Below, piece after piece: positions 1 to 7,934 of a stretch of DNA of 64,000 bases. The stretch covers positions 13,757 through 77,756 of the forward strand of contig JAEDGF010000002.1 of assembly GCA_016297645.1 (NCBI GenBank), in the 5' to 3' direction. The notes beneath the pieces were generated by a model, which saw nothing but the letters and a program-made list of their open reading frames with translations, was not told where the DNA came from and did not search any database. Source of the stretch: Clostridiaceae bacterium. Its GTDB lineage: Bacteria; Bacillota; Clostridia; Oscillospirales; Acutalibacteraceae. The stretch's first letter is position 1, and each line of letters opens with the position of its first letter. The position numbers and the translations under genes were made by a program.

Positions 1-1683
1 CAGCTTGACGCGCTTCGAGCAGAAGCAGTTGAAACAGGTGAGATGATCAAGCTCAACGAGGAACTTCTTCCCGGTTGCTATCTTCACAGAACAAAGCCCA
101 ACGATGTTGCCCGCGTTGAGGACAGAACCCTCATCTGCACTCCCACCGAAGAAGAGGCAGGTCCTACAAACCATTGGATGGAGCCCGGCGCCTGCTACAA
201 AATGCTTTATGATATCGCGAGAGATTCCTATAAGGGCAGAACAATGTATGTTATCCCTTATTCAATGGGTCCCGTCGGCTCAAAGTTTTCTAAGGTAGGT
301 ATCGAGCTTACCGACTCAATCTATGTTGTTCTCAACATGGCTATTATGACAAGAGTCGGCAAGACTGTCCTTGATGTTCTCGGTGATTCCGATGACTGGG
401 TTCGCGGACTTCACTGCAAATGTGATGTTGATGCCGAAAAACGCTGGATTTGCCAGTTCCCTCAGGACAACACCATTATCTCCGTTAACTCCGCTTACGG
501 CGGAAATGTTCTTCTCGGCAAAAAGTGCTTTGCTCTCCGTATTGCCTCCTATCAGGGCTGGAAAGAGGGCTGGCAGGCTGAGCATATGCTCATTCTCTGC
601 GTTGAAAAGCCCAACGGCGAGAAGAAGTATGTCTGCGCTGCATTCCCCTCAGCTTGCGGCAAGACCAACCTCGCAATGCTTATTCCGCCCGAGGAGTACA
701 AGAAGAAGGGCTACAAGGTCACTACTGTCGGCGACGATATTTCGTGGATACGCAAAGGCGCAGACGGCAGACTTTATGCCATCAACCCTGAAAACGGTTT
801 CTTCGGCGTTGCTCCCGGCACTAACATGAAGTCGAATCCCAACGCTCTTATTTCCACACAGAAGGGCACCATTTTCACAAATGTATGCCACAACCTCGAC
901 AACAACACCGTTTGGTGGGAAGGACTCGACAAGAATCCGCCCACGAACGCTATCGACTGGAAGGGTAACCCCTGGAACGGTGCGGAATCCACAGAAAAGG
1001 GTGCTCATCCCAATTCAAGATTTACCGCTCCCGCAAAGAACTGCCCCTGCCTCAGCCCCGAGTTTGAAAATCCGGAAGGCGTGCCGATCTCCGCAATCGT
1101 TTTCGGCGGCAGACGCGCAAAGCTTGCTCCCCTGGTATATCAGTCAAGAGATTGGAACAACGGCGTATTCGTTGGTTCGATAATGGCTTCCGAAACAACC
1201 GCTGCGGCAGCAGGCGCTGTCGGTGTTGTTCGCCGTGACCCCATGGCAATGCTTCCTTTCTGCGGCTACAACATGGCTGATTACTGGCAGCACTGGATCG
1301 ACATCGGCGCAGGACTTGATCCCGAAAAGGCTCCCAAGATATTCAATGTCAACTGGTTCAGAAAAGACGATGAAGGCAACTTCCTGTGGCCCGGCTTCGG
1401 CGACAACCTTCGTGTCCTCAACTGGATTCTTGACCGCTGCGACGGTAAGGTAGATGCTAAGGAAACAGCTATCGGTTATGTTCCTTATGCGGATGACATT
1501 GACCTCACCGGCATCGAGGACGAGGTTTCCAGGGAAACTCTTGCTTCCATCCTCACCGTTGAAAACGACCTTTGGAAGAACGAAGTCCCCGGCATCGAGG
1601 AGTTCTATGCAAAGTTCGGCGACAAGCTTCCGGCTGCTATCAGAGCAGAGCTTGAAACTCTTAAAAAGAACCTTGCCGACTGA
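1..1683 (+). CDS. pckG: Phosphoenolpyruvate carboxykinase (GTP), 5' end outside the window
   Basis: Converts oxaloacetate and GTP to PEP, CO2 and GDP, or runs anaplerotically in reverse in fermenters; cytosolic. The frame is open from base 1, and the residues before the first internal Met (nt 43) fit the family, so the true start lies upstream; about 560 codons are present against roughly 590-620 usual. Visible motifs are the P-loop FPSACGKTNLAM, which carries the reactive Cys of GTP-type enzymes, the kinase-2-like GDDISW, NPENGFFGVAPGT, FGGRRAKLAPLV and the lid segment ASETTAAAAG. These mark the GTP family, not the ATP family. Codons are biased to AAG and C-ending forms, as in a highly expressed gene. 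Transcription probably ends at the hairpin near 1984-2034, beyond a structured repeat. Confidence 0.96.
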   Translation, partial: QLDALRAEAVETGEMIKLNEELLPGCYLHRTKPNDVARVEDRTLICTPTEEEAGPTNHWMEPGACYKMLYDIARDSYKGRTMYVIPYSMGPVGSKFSKVGIELTDSIYVVLNMAIMTRVGKTVLDVLGDSDDWVRGLHCKCDVDAEKRWICQFPQDNTIISVNSAYGGNVLLGKKCFALRIASYQGWKEGWQAEHMLILCVEKPNGEKKYVCAAFPSACGKTNLAMLIPPEEYKKKGYKVTTVGDDISWIRKGADGRLYAINPENGFFGVAPGTNMKSNPNALISTQKGTIFTNVCHNLDNNTVWWEGLDKNPPTNAIDWKGNPWNGAESTEKGAHPNSRFTAPAKNCPCLSPEFENPEGVPISAIVFGGRRAKLAPLVYQSRDWNNGVFVGSIMASETTAAAAGAVGVVRRDPMAMLPFCGYNMADYWQHWIDIGAGLDPEKAPKIFNVNWFRKDDEGNFLWPGFGDNLRVLNWILDRCDGKVDAKETAIGYVPYADDIDLTGIEDEVSRETLASILTVENDLWKNEVPGIEEFYAKFGDKLPAAIRAELETLKKNLAD

Positions 1684-1693
1684 TAATTAAGTC

Positions 1694-1975
1694 TTAGGCT
1701 GACGGGATTCAAACCCATGTCGCCCGTCAGTGCCCCTTTTTGGCACTTTTCGCCCTTTTCGTCTTGACTTGCGTCAGCAAGCCTGCACCTCAAAAAACGA
1801 AAATTGCTCAAAAATTGTCTACTGTCGGGTGCAGAGCAGTTTTGCCTGAGCTGATTTTTGTTCAGGCAAGGCAAAGCCCGCAGCGAATACTTGATGTATT
1901 TGCAAGGGTTTTAACGCGGCATGAGCGAAAATCAGCCGGTCAAAACCGACACGGGTTCAAGTCCCGTCAGCCTAA
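1694..1975. repeat. Structured repeat-like element with tRNA-3'-end-like inverted termini
   Basis: The gap between pckG and dapA holds no convincing gene but is full of dyad symmetry. The ends (1694-1721 and 1948-1975) are 28-bp inverted repeats matching at 24 of 28 positions. Read inward-to-outward, each resembles a tRNA T-arm plus acceptor 3' strand (ACGGG-TTCAAGT-CCCGT then CAGCCTA). Within it, CTGACGGG at 1699-1706 pairs perfectly with CCCGTCAG at 1723-1730; TGCC/GGCA forms a small hairpin next to it; GCTGATTTT near 1850 pairs with AAAATCAGC near 1927-1936; and GCGAATAC/GTATTTGC form an inner stem. It could be a MITE-like non-autonomous element or a scar at a former tRNA attachment site. 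No D-arm or anticodon arm is seen, so it is not called as a tRNA. Confidence 0.6.
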
Positions 1976-1983
1976 ATAAGAAG

Positions 1984-2034
1984 CAGCCCCGCCGCATATC
2001 ACTGCGACAGGGCTGTTTTGCTTTTGTTTTTTTT
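1984..2034 (+). terminator. Rho-independent terminator after pckG and the repeat
   Basis: CAGCCC at 1984-1989 pairs with GGGCTG at 2010-2015, followed by a T-rich tract running to the convergent dapA stop. The U-tract favours termination of plus-strand transcripts. Confidence 0.75.
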
Positions 2035-2035
2035 G

Positions 2036-2932
2036 TTAAACTAAATTCAGTTTTGTGAGTTCTTCGATAATTCTCTCTTTGTTCTTTTCCGACAGCTCGG
2101 TAAGAGGAAGTCGTACCGCGTCCGAAACGGTGCCGCCGGACAGGAGAGAGTAGGCGAATTTTACCGGTATGGGGTTTACTTCGCAGAAAAGCAGATTCAT
2201 AAGGCGAAGTACACTGTAAAAGATGCCGTGGCCTTTTTCATTTTCCCCCTCAGACAGGCATTTGCACATTTCATGTATTCTGTCGGGTATGATGTTTGAC
2301 GCTACTGAAATAACTCCCTTTGCTCCGGCGTTCATCATTGACGGCGTAAGGTCGTCGTTGCCGGAATAGTAATCAAGTGAGGAGCCGCACAGCTCGACTG
2401 TTTTAAGAAATTTTGACATATCGGGGTCGGCTTCCTTGATTGCCGAAATGTTTTTATGTTCTGCGAGAGCCTTGTATGTTTCCGGTGCGACGGAAACTCC
2501 GGTTCTTGACGGAACATCATAAACAATAATGGGCGTGCTGACTCTGTCCGCGATATAGGCGTAGTGTTTTACTATGCCCTCCTGCGTACATTTATTATAA
2601 TAGGGAGTGACGATTAACAGACCGTCAACTCCCTCTTTTTCAGCCGCATTCGATTTGCGGACTGCTTCCTCTGTATTATTTGAACCCGTGCCGGCAATAA
2701 CCGGGATCTTTCCGTTCGAAAAATTGACCGCTGCCGAAAACAGACTCTGTTTTTCGTTTGCCGTCAGGACAGGGGATTCTCCGGTAGTTCCGGCAACTAC
2801 GAACGCATCGGCGTGATTTTCTTTCTGAAATTCCAGAAGTTCTTCAAATCCTTTGATATCAACATTTTTGCCGTCCTGTGTAAAAGGCGTGATAAGCGCA
2901 GTGGCACAGCCGGTAAAAATCGTCTTTTTCAA
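2036..2932 (-). CDS. dapA: 4-hydroxy-tetrahydrodipicolinate synthase
   Basis: Condenses pyruvate with aspartate semialdehyde, the committed step to diaminopimelate and lysine. At 298 aa it is normal length for this TIM-barrel family. Visible are GTTGESP (residues 48-54), the catalytic-relay Tyr in VYDVPSRTG (Tyr138) and the Schiff-base Lys in SAIKEAD (Lys166). The start is a TTG 9 nt after the asd stop, with AAGGTG as ribosome-binding site, so asd and dapA form one operon making and then using aspartate semialdehyde. Expression is probably set by the asd promoter and its leader hairpin. Confidence 0.97.
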   Translation of the reverse strand: MKKTIFTGCATALITPFTQDGKNVDIKGFEELLEFQKENHADAFVVAGTTGESPVLTANEKQSLFSAAVNFSNGKIPVIAGTGSNNTEEAVRKSNAAEKEGVDGLLIVTPYYNKCTQEGIVKHYAYIADRVSTPIIVYDVPSRTGVSVAPETYKALAEHKNISAIKEADPDMSKFLKTVELCGSSLDYYSGNDDLTPSMMNAGAKGVISVASNIIPDRIHEMCKCLSEGENEKGHGIFYSVLRLMNLLFCEVNPIPVKFAYSLLSGGTVSDAVRLPLTELSEKNKERIIEELTKLNLV

Positions 2933-2941
2933 AAAATCACC

Positions 2942-4039
2942 TTAGTTTGTTTTTGGCTCAATATAACCTTCCGCGCAGAGAAGCTCGGCTGCAAGTACCG
3001 CTCCGCCTGCCGCACCTCTGAGTGTATTATGTGACAGACAAACAAACTTATAGTCGTATTGCGTGTCCTCTCTCAGCCGTCCTATCGATACTGCCATTCC
3101 GCCTTCAAGATCGCGGTGGAGCTTTGTCTGCGGCATATTATCCTCGGTAAAATAGTGGAGGAACTGCTTGGGGGCATGAGGGAGTGAAAGTTCCTGCGGT
3201 CTGCCCTTGAAGTTTTTCCATACTTCCAGTATTTCTTCCTTTGTCGGCTTTTTCTCAAAACGGACAAAAACAGCAGCCATGTGACCGTCCGAAACGGGAA
3301 CTCTCAGGCACTGAGCCGTAAAATTCGGACCTGACGCCGGTACGATTTCGCCGTCAACGACCTTGCCCCATATTTTAAGCGGTTCTTTTTCGCTTTTTTC
3401 TTCCTCACCGCCGATATAGGGGATAACATTGTCGATCATTTCCGGCCATCTGTCAAAAGTTTTGCCTGCGCCCGAAATTGCCTGATATGTGCAGACAAGC
3501 ACATCCTTTACGCCGAATTTTTCATCGAGCGGATAGAGTGCCGGAACATAGCTTTGAAGCGAGCAGTTTGATTTAACGGCAATAAAGCCTCTTTTTGTAC
3601 CGAGGCGCTTTTTCTGGTGTTCGATGACTTTGCAGTGTTCGCCGTTTATCTCGGGGATTATCATGGGAACATCAGGCGTGAAACGGTTTGCGCTGTTGTT
3701 TGAAACAACGGGACACTCGGCCTTGGCATATGCGGTTTCCAGTGCCTTTATCTCGTCCTTGGGCATATCGACTGCGCAAAAAACGAAATCGACAGCGGCT
3801 GCGATTTTCTCTATGTCGGCGGTCGCGTCAAGTACCGTCATTTTCTTTACTTCCTCGGGGATAGCAGAAGTCATTACCCATCTGCCTCCGAGTGCTTCTT
3901 CATAAGTTTTACCGGCTGAACGGGGACTTGCGGCAAGGGCTGTAATTGTGAACCACGGATGCTCGGCGAGAAGAGTTATAAATCTCTGACCTACCATTCC
4001 CGTTGCGCCGACTATGCCGACTTTATAATGCTTTTCCAT
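2942..4039 (-). CDS. asd: Aspartate-semialdehyde dehydrogenase, archaeal/fungal-like type
   Basis: Reduces aspartyl-4-phosphate to aspartate semialdehyde with NADPH, feeding lysine, threonine and methionine synthesis. The N-terminal Rossmann motif GIVGATGMVGQRF (residues 8-20) and the nucleophile Cys159 in VKSNCSLQ are visible. At 365 aa, with this Cys context, it resembles the longer archaeal/fungal-type enzymes more than the roughly 330-aa Bacillus type (family inference). The start follows a strong AAGGAGG 7 nt upstream. It leads the asd-dapA operon; the promoter and a terminator-like hairpin lie just upstream. Confidence 0.95.
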   Translation of the reverse strand: MEKHYKVGIVGATGMVGQRFITLLAEHPWFTITALAASPRSAGKTYEEALGGRWVMTSAIPEEVKKMTVLDATADIEKIAAAVDFVFCAVDMPKDEIKALETAYAKAECPVVSNNSANRFTPDVPMIIPEINGEHCKVIEHQKKRLGTKRGFIAVKSNCSLQSYVPALYPLDEKFGVKDVLVCTYQAISGAGKTFDRWPEMIDNVIPYIGGEEEKSEKEPLKIWGKVVDGEIVPASGPNFTAQCLRVPVSDGHMAAVFVRFEKKPTKEEILEVWKNFKGRPQELSLPHAPKQFLHYFTEDNMPQTKLHRDLEGGMAVSIGRLREDTQYDYKFVCLSHNTLRGAAGGAVLAAELLCAEGYIEPKTN

Positions 4040-4072
4040 TTTGCGACCTCCTTGATATAATGTATATGCAAA

Positions 4073-4096
4073 AAGGCGATAAAAGTATTGCGCCTT
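4073..4096 (-). terminator. Terminator-like hairpin in the asd leader (possible attenuator)
   Basis: Read on the minus strand, AAGGCG, a 12-nt loop and CGCCTT are followed by a short U run, between the predicted promoter (4124-4152) and the asd start (4039). It sits only about 20 nt after the likely transcription start. The leader, about 78 nt, is too short for a lysine riboswitch. A role as attenuator is inference. Confidence 0.5.
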
Positions 4097-4123
4097 CTTG
4101 TTTTTTGTGCTATTATTTTTATG

Positions 4124-4152
4124 ATTTTATCATTGATTGAAGGATAAGTCAA
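4124..4152 (-). promoter_or_regulatory. Sigma-A-type promoter of asd-dapA
   Basis: Minus-strand TTGACT (4147-4152), a 17-nt spacer and TAAAAT (4124-4129). Good spacing and near-consensus boxes place the transcript start near 4117. Confidence 0.7.
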
Positions 4153-4200
4153 TCAAAAACAGCAGAGAATATATTATTTGCGGATATTTTGGAGCTTTGT

Positions 4201-5226
4201 ATGAAAAAAAGTGATTTCTATTTTGATCTTCCCGAAGAATTGATAGCACAGGAGCCTATCCCGGAGCGTGACCATTCGCGTTTGCTTGTTTTGGGGCGTA
4301 ATACCGGCACTGTCGAGCATCACCGTTTCTATGAAATTGTCGATTATCTGAACGAGGGTGATTGTCTTGTCCTGAATAATTCGAGAGTTCTCCCCGCACG
4401 CCTTTACGGAATCAAAGACGAAACGGGTGCAAAGGTGGAGTTTCTTCTTTTGAATAACTGCGGCGACGATGTGTGGGAATGCATTGCCGGTCCCGGTAAA
4501 CGCGCAAAAGAAAATACCGAATTCACCTTCGGTGACGGAGTTATGCGCGGAAAGGTCACTCGCGTACTCGAAAACGGCAACAGACTTGTGAAGTTTACCT
4601 ACGACGGTATTTTTCTTGAAAGGCTCGAACAGATCGGTGAAATGCCGCTGCCGCACTACATTACTCATAAGCTTGACGACAAAGAAAGATATCAAACCGT
4701 TTATGCGAAATTGAACGGTTCGGCTGCCGCTCCGACTGCCGGACTTCATTACACTCCCGAGCTTCTCGAAAAAATAAAAGCCAAGGGCGTAAAGATCGCT
4801 TACATTACTCTCCATGTCGGCATAGGAACCTTTCGCCCGGTTAAAACCGAAAATATAGAAGAGCATAATATGCATTATGAGAACTATTCAATTTCGCCAG
4901 AGGCAGCCGCTCTCATAAACGAGACAAAAAAGAACGGCGGAAGAATCATCTGCAACGGCACTACCTGCTGTCGTACCCTTGAATCCGCTTGCGATGAAAA
5001 CGGTTTTGTTAAGGCGTGCAGCAACTCTACGAACATTTTTATCTATCCCGGGTATCACTTCAAGTGCATAGACGCGCTTATTACAAATTTTCATCTGCCC
5101 GAGAGTACGCTGATAATGCTTGTTTCAGCATTCTGCGGCAGAGAAAACACCCTTAACGCCTACAAGATCGCCATTGAAGAACGCTACCGCTTCTTCTCGT
5201 TCGGTGATGCAATGTTTATAGTGTAA
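4201..5226 (+). CDS. queA: S-adenosylmethionine:tRNA ribosyltransferase-isomerase
   Basis: Transfers and isomerises the ribose of SAM onto 7-aminomethyl-7-deazaguanine in tRNA, the epoxyqueuosine step of queuosine synthesis. The family N-terminus [12 protein letters not shown] is intact, followed by DHSRLLVL, the central LPHYITH and [10 protein letters not shown] segments, and [13 protein letters not shown] near the C-terminus. I chose the ATG at 4201 over the in-frame TTG at 4189 because GGAG at 4191-4194 sits 6 nt before the ATG and would lie inside the longer form. That gives 341 aa, typical for QueA. No tgt or queG neighbour is present. A bidirectional terminator follows. Confidence 0.96.
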   Translation: MKKSDFYFDLPEELIAQEPIPERDHSRLLVLGRNTGTVEHHRFYEIVDYLNEGDCLVLNNSRVLPARLYGIKDETGAKVEFLLLNNCGDDVWECIAGPGKRAKENTEFTFGDGVMRGKVTRVLENGNRLVKFTYDGIFLERLEQIGEMPLPHYITHKLDDKERYQTVYAKLNGSAAAPTAGLHYTPELLEKIKAKGVKIAYITLHVGIGTFRPVKTENIEEHNMHYENYSISPEAAALINETKKNGGRIICNGTTCCRTLESACDENGFVKACSNSTNIFIYPGYHFKCIDALITNFHLPESTLIMLVSAFCGRENTLNAYKIAIEERYRFFSFGDAMFIV

Positions 5227-5291
5227 ATTTTGTTTTTATGTCTTTGTTACTCGGGAAATTGCGTAACATGACTTTATAAACGAAGAAAAAA

Positions 5292-5332
5292 ACAGGAGGC
5301 TCCGATTTTGTCGGTTAACCTCCTGTACTTTT
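5292..5332. terminator. Bidirectional terminator between queA and nicotinate phosphoribosyltransferase
   Basis: ACAGGAGG (5292-5299) pairs with CCTCCTGT (5319-5326), with an inner CCGA/TCGG stem. T-rich tracts flank it on both strands, serving two convergent genes. Confidence 0.85.
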
Positions 5333-5347
5333 TTCTGTACTGTTTTA

Positions 5348-6808
5348 TTATTTGTTTTGTAAGCACTCATCAATGAGATGCTGCTTTTTGTCCCAAAGCC
5401 TCTGGGTAAGATCGACATAGTAATTATGCGGATATTCGAATCTGACGACTTCCTCCCACAAGGTGTCTATCTGTTCGGAGCAGTAACTTCTTATGGCTTT
5501 CGTATCGGGGGAGGAATAAACCAGCTTTCCGCCGGAGTAGACGGGAACGAGCAGACGGCGCGCAACAAAATTGTGAACCGTTTTGCGCTTCCATGTGTAG
5601 TCGGGGTCGAAAAGATCATAGGAGTTGACCTTGGACAGATCTTCGTCTTCGAGGGAGATAACATCCGCGATAGCTTTTCCGGTTTCACTGTCGAACAAGC
5701 GCCAAAGAAGCTTCGGACAAGGCGTTGTAATTTTTTGAACATTTTCGGATATTTTGATTTTCGGAACGATCTCGCCGTTCTTTTCAATCGCCGACAGCTT
5801 ATACACACCTGCCATAACGGGGTTGGACGCGGAGGTGATAAGCCTTTCTCCTACGAGGAAGGAGTCAATACGGGCACCGTTTTGCAGCATATCCCTGATT
5901 ATGTATTCATCGAGTGAATTCGACGCGTAAATATTGCAGTCGGGGAAACCGGCATCGTTGAGGACTCTGCGAATCTTCTTCGAAAGATATGCGAGGTCGC
6001 CGCTGTCGATACGGACACCCTTGGGGCGCTTGCCCATCGGGACGAGGACATCGTTGAATGCTTTTATCGCGTTGGGAAGCCCCTTATCCATTGTGTCGTA
6101 TGTGTCAATTAGCAGAATGCAGTCGTCGGGGTAAGTTTCCGCAAATTTGCAGAAGGCATCATATTCGCTGTCGAACATCTGAATCCATGTATGGCTCATT
6201 GAGCCGAACAGTGGTATCGAAAAGGTCTGGGAAGCGCCGACATTTGTTGTTGCGCAGCAGCCGCCGATATAAGCGCTTCTCGCTCCGTTCATGGCGGAAG
6301 AAATTCCGTGAGCGCGTCTTGCGCCGAATTCGATTACTTCGCGTCCCTGTGCGGCGCGGACGATTCTGTTTGCTTTTGTCGCGATAAGCGACTGATGATT
6401 GATAGACTGTAAAATTATGGTTTCAAGGAGCTGTGCCTGAATTATCGGACCGCGAACCTTAACGACCGGTTCGTTTGCAAAAATGGGAGTGCCTTCGGGA
6501 ACAGCCCATACATCGCATTCGAATTTGAACGACGCGAGGTAATTAAGAAAATCCTCGCTCAGCCCTTTTTGTCTTAAAAACTCGATCTCATCCTCGGAAA
6601 AACTGAGATTTTCGATATATTCGACGAACTGCTGGATTCCTGCCATAATGCAGAAACCGCCCAAATCCTTTGAGGGTCGGTAAAACATATCGAACCACGC
6701 AACGGTGTTTCCGCTTCCGTTGGCAAGAAAACCGGCGGATTGAGCAAGCTCGTAAAAATCAAAAAGCATTTCGCACTTTTTTAACGATGAATTATTCATT
6801 GCAGCCAT
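5348..6808 (-). CDS. pncB: Nicotinate phosphoribosyltransferase
   Basis: Joins nicotinate and PRPP to nicotinate mononucleotide with ATP hydrolysis, the entry of the Preiss-Handler NAD salvage route; cytosolic. The sequence shows FLANGSGNTVAWFDMFYRP at the N-terminus, EFGARRAHG (about residue 160), the SMSHTW segment around the phosphorylated His region, and the PRPP-binding VRIDSGDL. Length (486 aa) fits the long bacterial/eukaryotic-like class. Two starts are possible: the ATG at 6808 directly abuts GGAG, so the second ATG (6799), 9 nt after GGAG, may be the true one. It is a single gene with its own promoter. Confidence 0.94.
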   Translation of the reverse strand: MAAMNNSSLKKCEMLFDFYELAQSAGFLANGSGNTVAWFDMFYRPSKDLGGFCIMAGIQQFVEYIENLSFSEDEIEFLRQKGLSEDFLNYLASFKFECDVWAVPEGTPIFANEPVVKVRGPIIQAQLLETIILQSINHQSLIATKANRIVRAAQGREVIEFGARRAHGISSAMNGARSAYIGGCCATTNVGASQTFSIPLFGSMSHTWIQMFDSEYDAFCKFAETYPDDCILLIDTYDTMDKGLPNAIKAFNDVLVPMGKRPKGVRIDSGDLAYLSKKIRRVLNDAGFPDCNIYASNSLDEYIIRDMLQNGARIDSFLVGERLITSASNPVMAGVYKLSAIEKNGEIVPKIKISENVQKITTPCPKLLWRLFDSETGKAIADVISLEDEDLSKVNSYDLFDPDYTWKRKTVHNFVARRLLVPVYSGGKLVYSSPDTKAIRSYCSEQIDTLWEEVVRFEYPHNYYVDLTQRLWDKKQHLIDECLQNK

Positions 6809-6835
6809 CTCCGTTACTGTTATTTCATCTACTAT

Positions 6836-6864
6836 ATTTTACCACAAAGGAGTCGGACAAGCAA
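6836..6864 (-). promoter_or_regulatory. Promoter of the nicotinate phosphoribosyltransferase gene
   Basis: Minus-strand TTGCTT (6859-6864), 17-nt spacer, TAAAAT (6836-6841). Confidence 0.5.
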
Positions 6865-6897
6865 CAGTAATTTGAAATAATATTGCTTAAATAGTTG

Positions 6898-6925
6898 TTG
6901 ACAAAAAAGACAAAAGTATGATACT
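6898..6925 (+). promoter_or_regulatory. Promoter with a long leader before the XRE regulator at 7126
   Basis: Consensus TTGACA (6898-6903), 16-nt spacer, GATACT. The roughly 195-nt leader up to 7126 has no good ORF but shows GC-rich dyads: GACGGC/GCCGT near 7010-7035, and GCTGCCG near 7057 with CGGCAGC near 7087. It may therefore be a structured regulatory 5' UTR. This accounts for the 317-nt stretch without a gene. Confidence 0.55.
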
Positions 6926-7125
6926 ATTTTGTTGGATTTGAGTAGAACTGCCGTTTTTACAACAAAAAAAAGATATCTGCGTATTTTTCGGCTGAAAAAT
7001 GAAAGAGGCAGACGGCAACAAAAGCCGTGCTGTCGAAACGGGGAATCGTTTGTCGGCTGCCGTCGGATTTTTGGAAAAATTGTTTTCGGCAGCTCTGTTT
7101 TAATCGTAAAAAGGGGGATATAAAA

Positions 7126-7377
7126 ATGAGATTACGGTCACAGGAGCTTGGCTCGCGCAACATCATAGGTGCGCGTGTTGAGCAAAAAAGAAAAGAACTC
7201 GGCTTGAAGCAGAAGGATCTGCTTGCGAGAATTCAGGTAAAGGGAATCGAGCTTAACTCCTCGGGGCTTTCAAAGCTCGAAGGGCAGATAAGAAGCGTCA
7301 GCGATTACGAGCTTCTTGCGCTCTCGGAAGCGCTCGGCGTGTCCGTCTTGTGGCTATTGGGGCTTGAAGACGACTGA
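7126..7377 (+). CDS. Small XRE-family helix-turn-helix regulator
   Basis: An 83-aa protein that is essentially a single Cro/C1-type HTH domain: RVEQKRKELGLKQKDLL forms the first helices, SSGLSKLEGQ the recognition region, and ALSEALGVSVLWLLGL the C-terminal helix. The ATG at 7126 is preceded by GGGGG at 7113-7117; the longer open frame upstream has no ribosome-binding site and overlaps the leader. It probably binds DNA, with an unknown target. A second, larger XRE gene follows after 125 nt in the same direction, and the pair precedes two flavoprotein genes. Confidence 0.85.
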   Translation: MRLRSQELGSRNIIGARVEQKRKELGLKQKDLLARIQVKGIELNSSGLSKLEGQIRSVSDYELLALSEALGVSVLWLLGLEDD

Positions 7378-7502
7378 GAAAATCGTTTTTCGGCTTAAAA
7401 AAGCGAAAGATTGTATTTCAACTGTTGCATTCACGCGTAAAAAGATATATAATAATTCTGTCTGTTTTATTACGGGCAGATTTATTTTTTTGGTGGTAAT
7501 TG

Positions 7503-7934
7503 ATGGTAAGGGATAAGCTGAAAAAAGCGCGTGCAACCAGCGGCTATACGCAAGATGAAATGGCTGCTATTCTCGGTGTTGACCGTTCGACATATTCGTA
7601 CTACGAAACCGGCAGGACCGATATACCCGTAAAGGTACTCATGGCGGCAGCATCGGTTTTTGATATCGCGTTCGAATGGTTTATTACTCCCGATATGAAG
7701 CCGCTTAAACCCATTGAACAGTTTAACCCGGTTCTTAACAGCGTTAATATTTTTCTGCCCGAAACGCTTCCGAAGGACGCGGGGGATTCCGAAGGGGAAT
7801 CCGGTGCCGCTCATTTTACGAGCGAAGAACGGATAATCATTGCCCGTTACCGCATACTGAAAGAAGCCGGGCGTGATAAGGAAATCGACAAATATATGAG
7901 CGACCTTGTTGCGGAAGAAATGGACAAGATTTAA
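7503..7934 (+). CDS. XRE-family regulator with C-terminal extension
   Basis: A 143-aa protein: an N-terminal HTH (KLKKARATSGYTQDEMAAILGVDRSTYSYYE, described here as residues about 5-35), then a variable linker and a helical, charged C-terminus (EERIIIARYRILKEAGR). A GGTGG site is 7 nt before the ATG at 7503; the in-frame TTG one codon earlier is less likely. Its TAA overlaps the ATG of the following flavoprotein by one base, so the two are probably translationally coupled. The role is unknown; regulation of the downstream oxidoreductases is inference. Confidence 0.85.
   Translation: MVRDKLKKARATSGYTQDEMAAILGVDRSTYSYYETGRTDIPVKVLMAAASVFDIAFEWFITPDMKPLKPIEQFNPVLNSVNIFLPETLPKDAGDSEGESGAAHFTSEERIIIARYRILKEAGRDKEIDKYMSDLVAEEMDKI

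Noticed and set aside
1948..1975. tRNA gene at the right end of the 1694-1975 element
   Set aside because: Only the T-arm and 3' acceptor strand are recognisable. No D-arm or anticodon arm is found upstream at a suitable distance, and no CCA is encoded.
4040..4116. Lysine riboswitch (L-box) upstream of asd
   Set aside because: The predicted leader is only about 78 nt, far shorter than the roughly 170-nt aptamer, and no matching stems were seen.
4174..4875. 233-aa minus-strand open frame antisense to queA
   Set aside because: queA is intact on the plus strand with all family motifs; the opposite frame shows no recognisable features.
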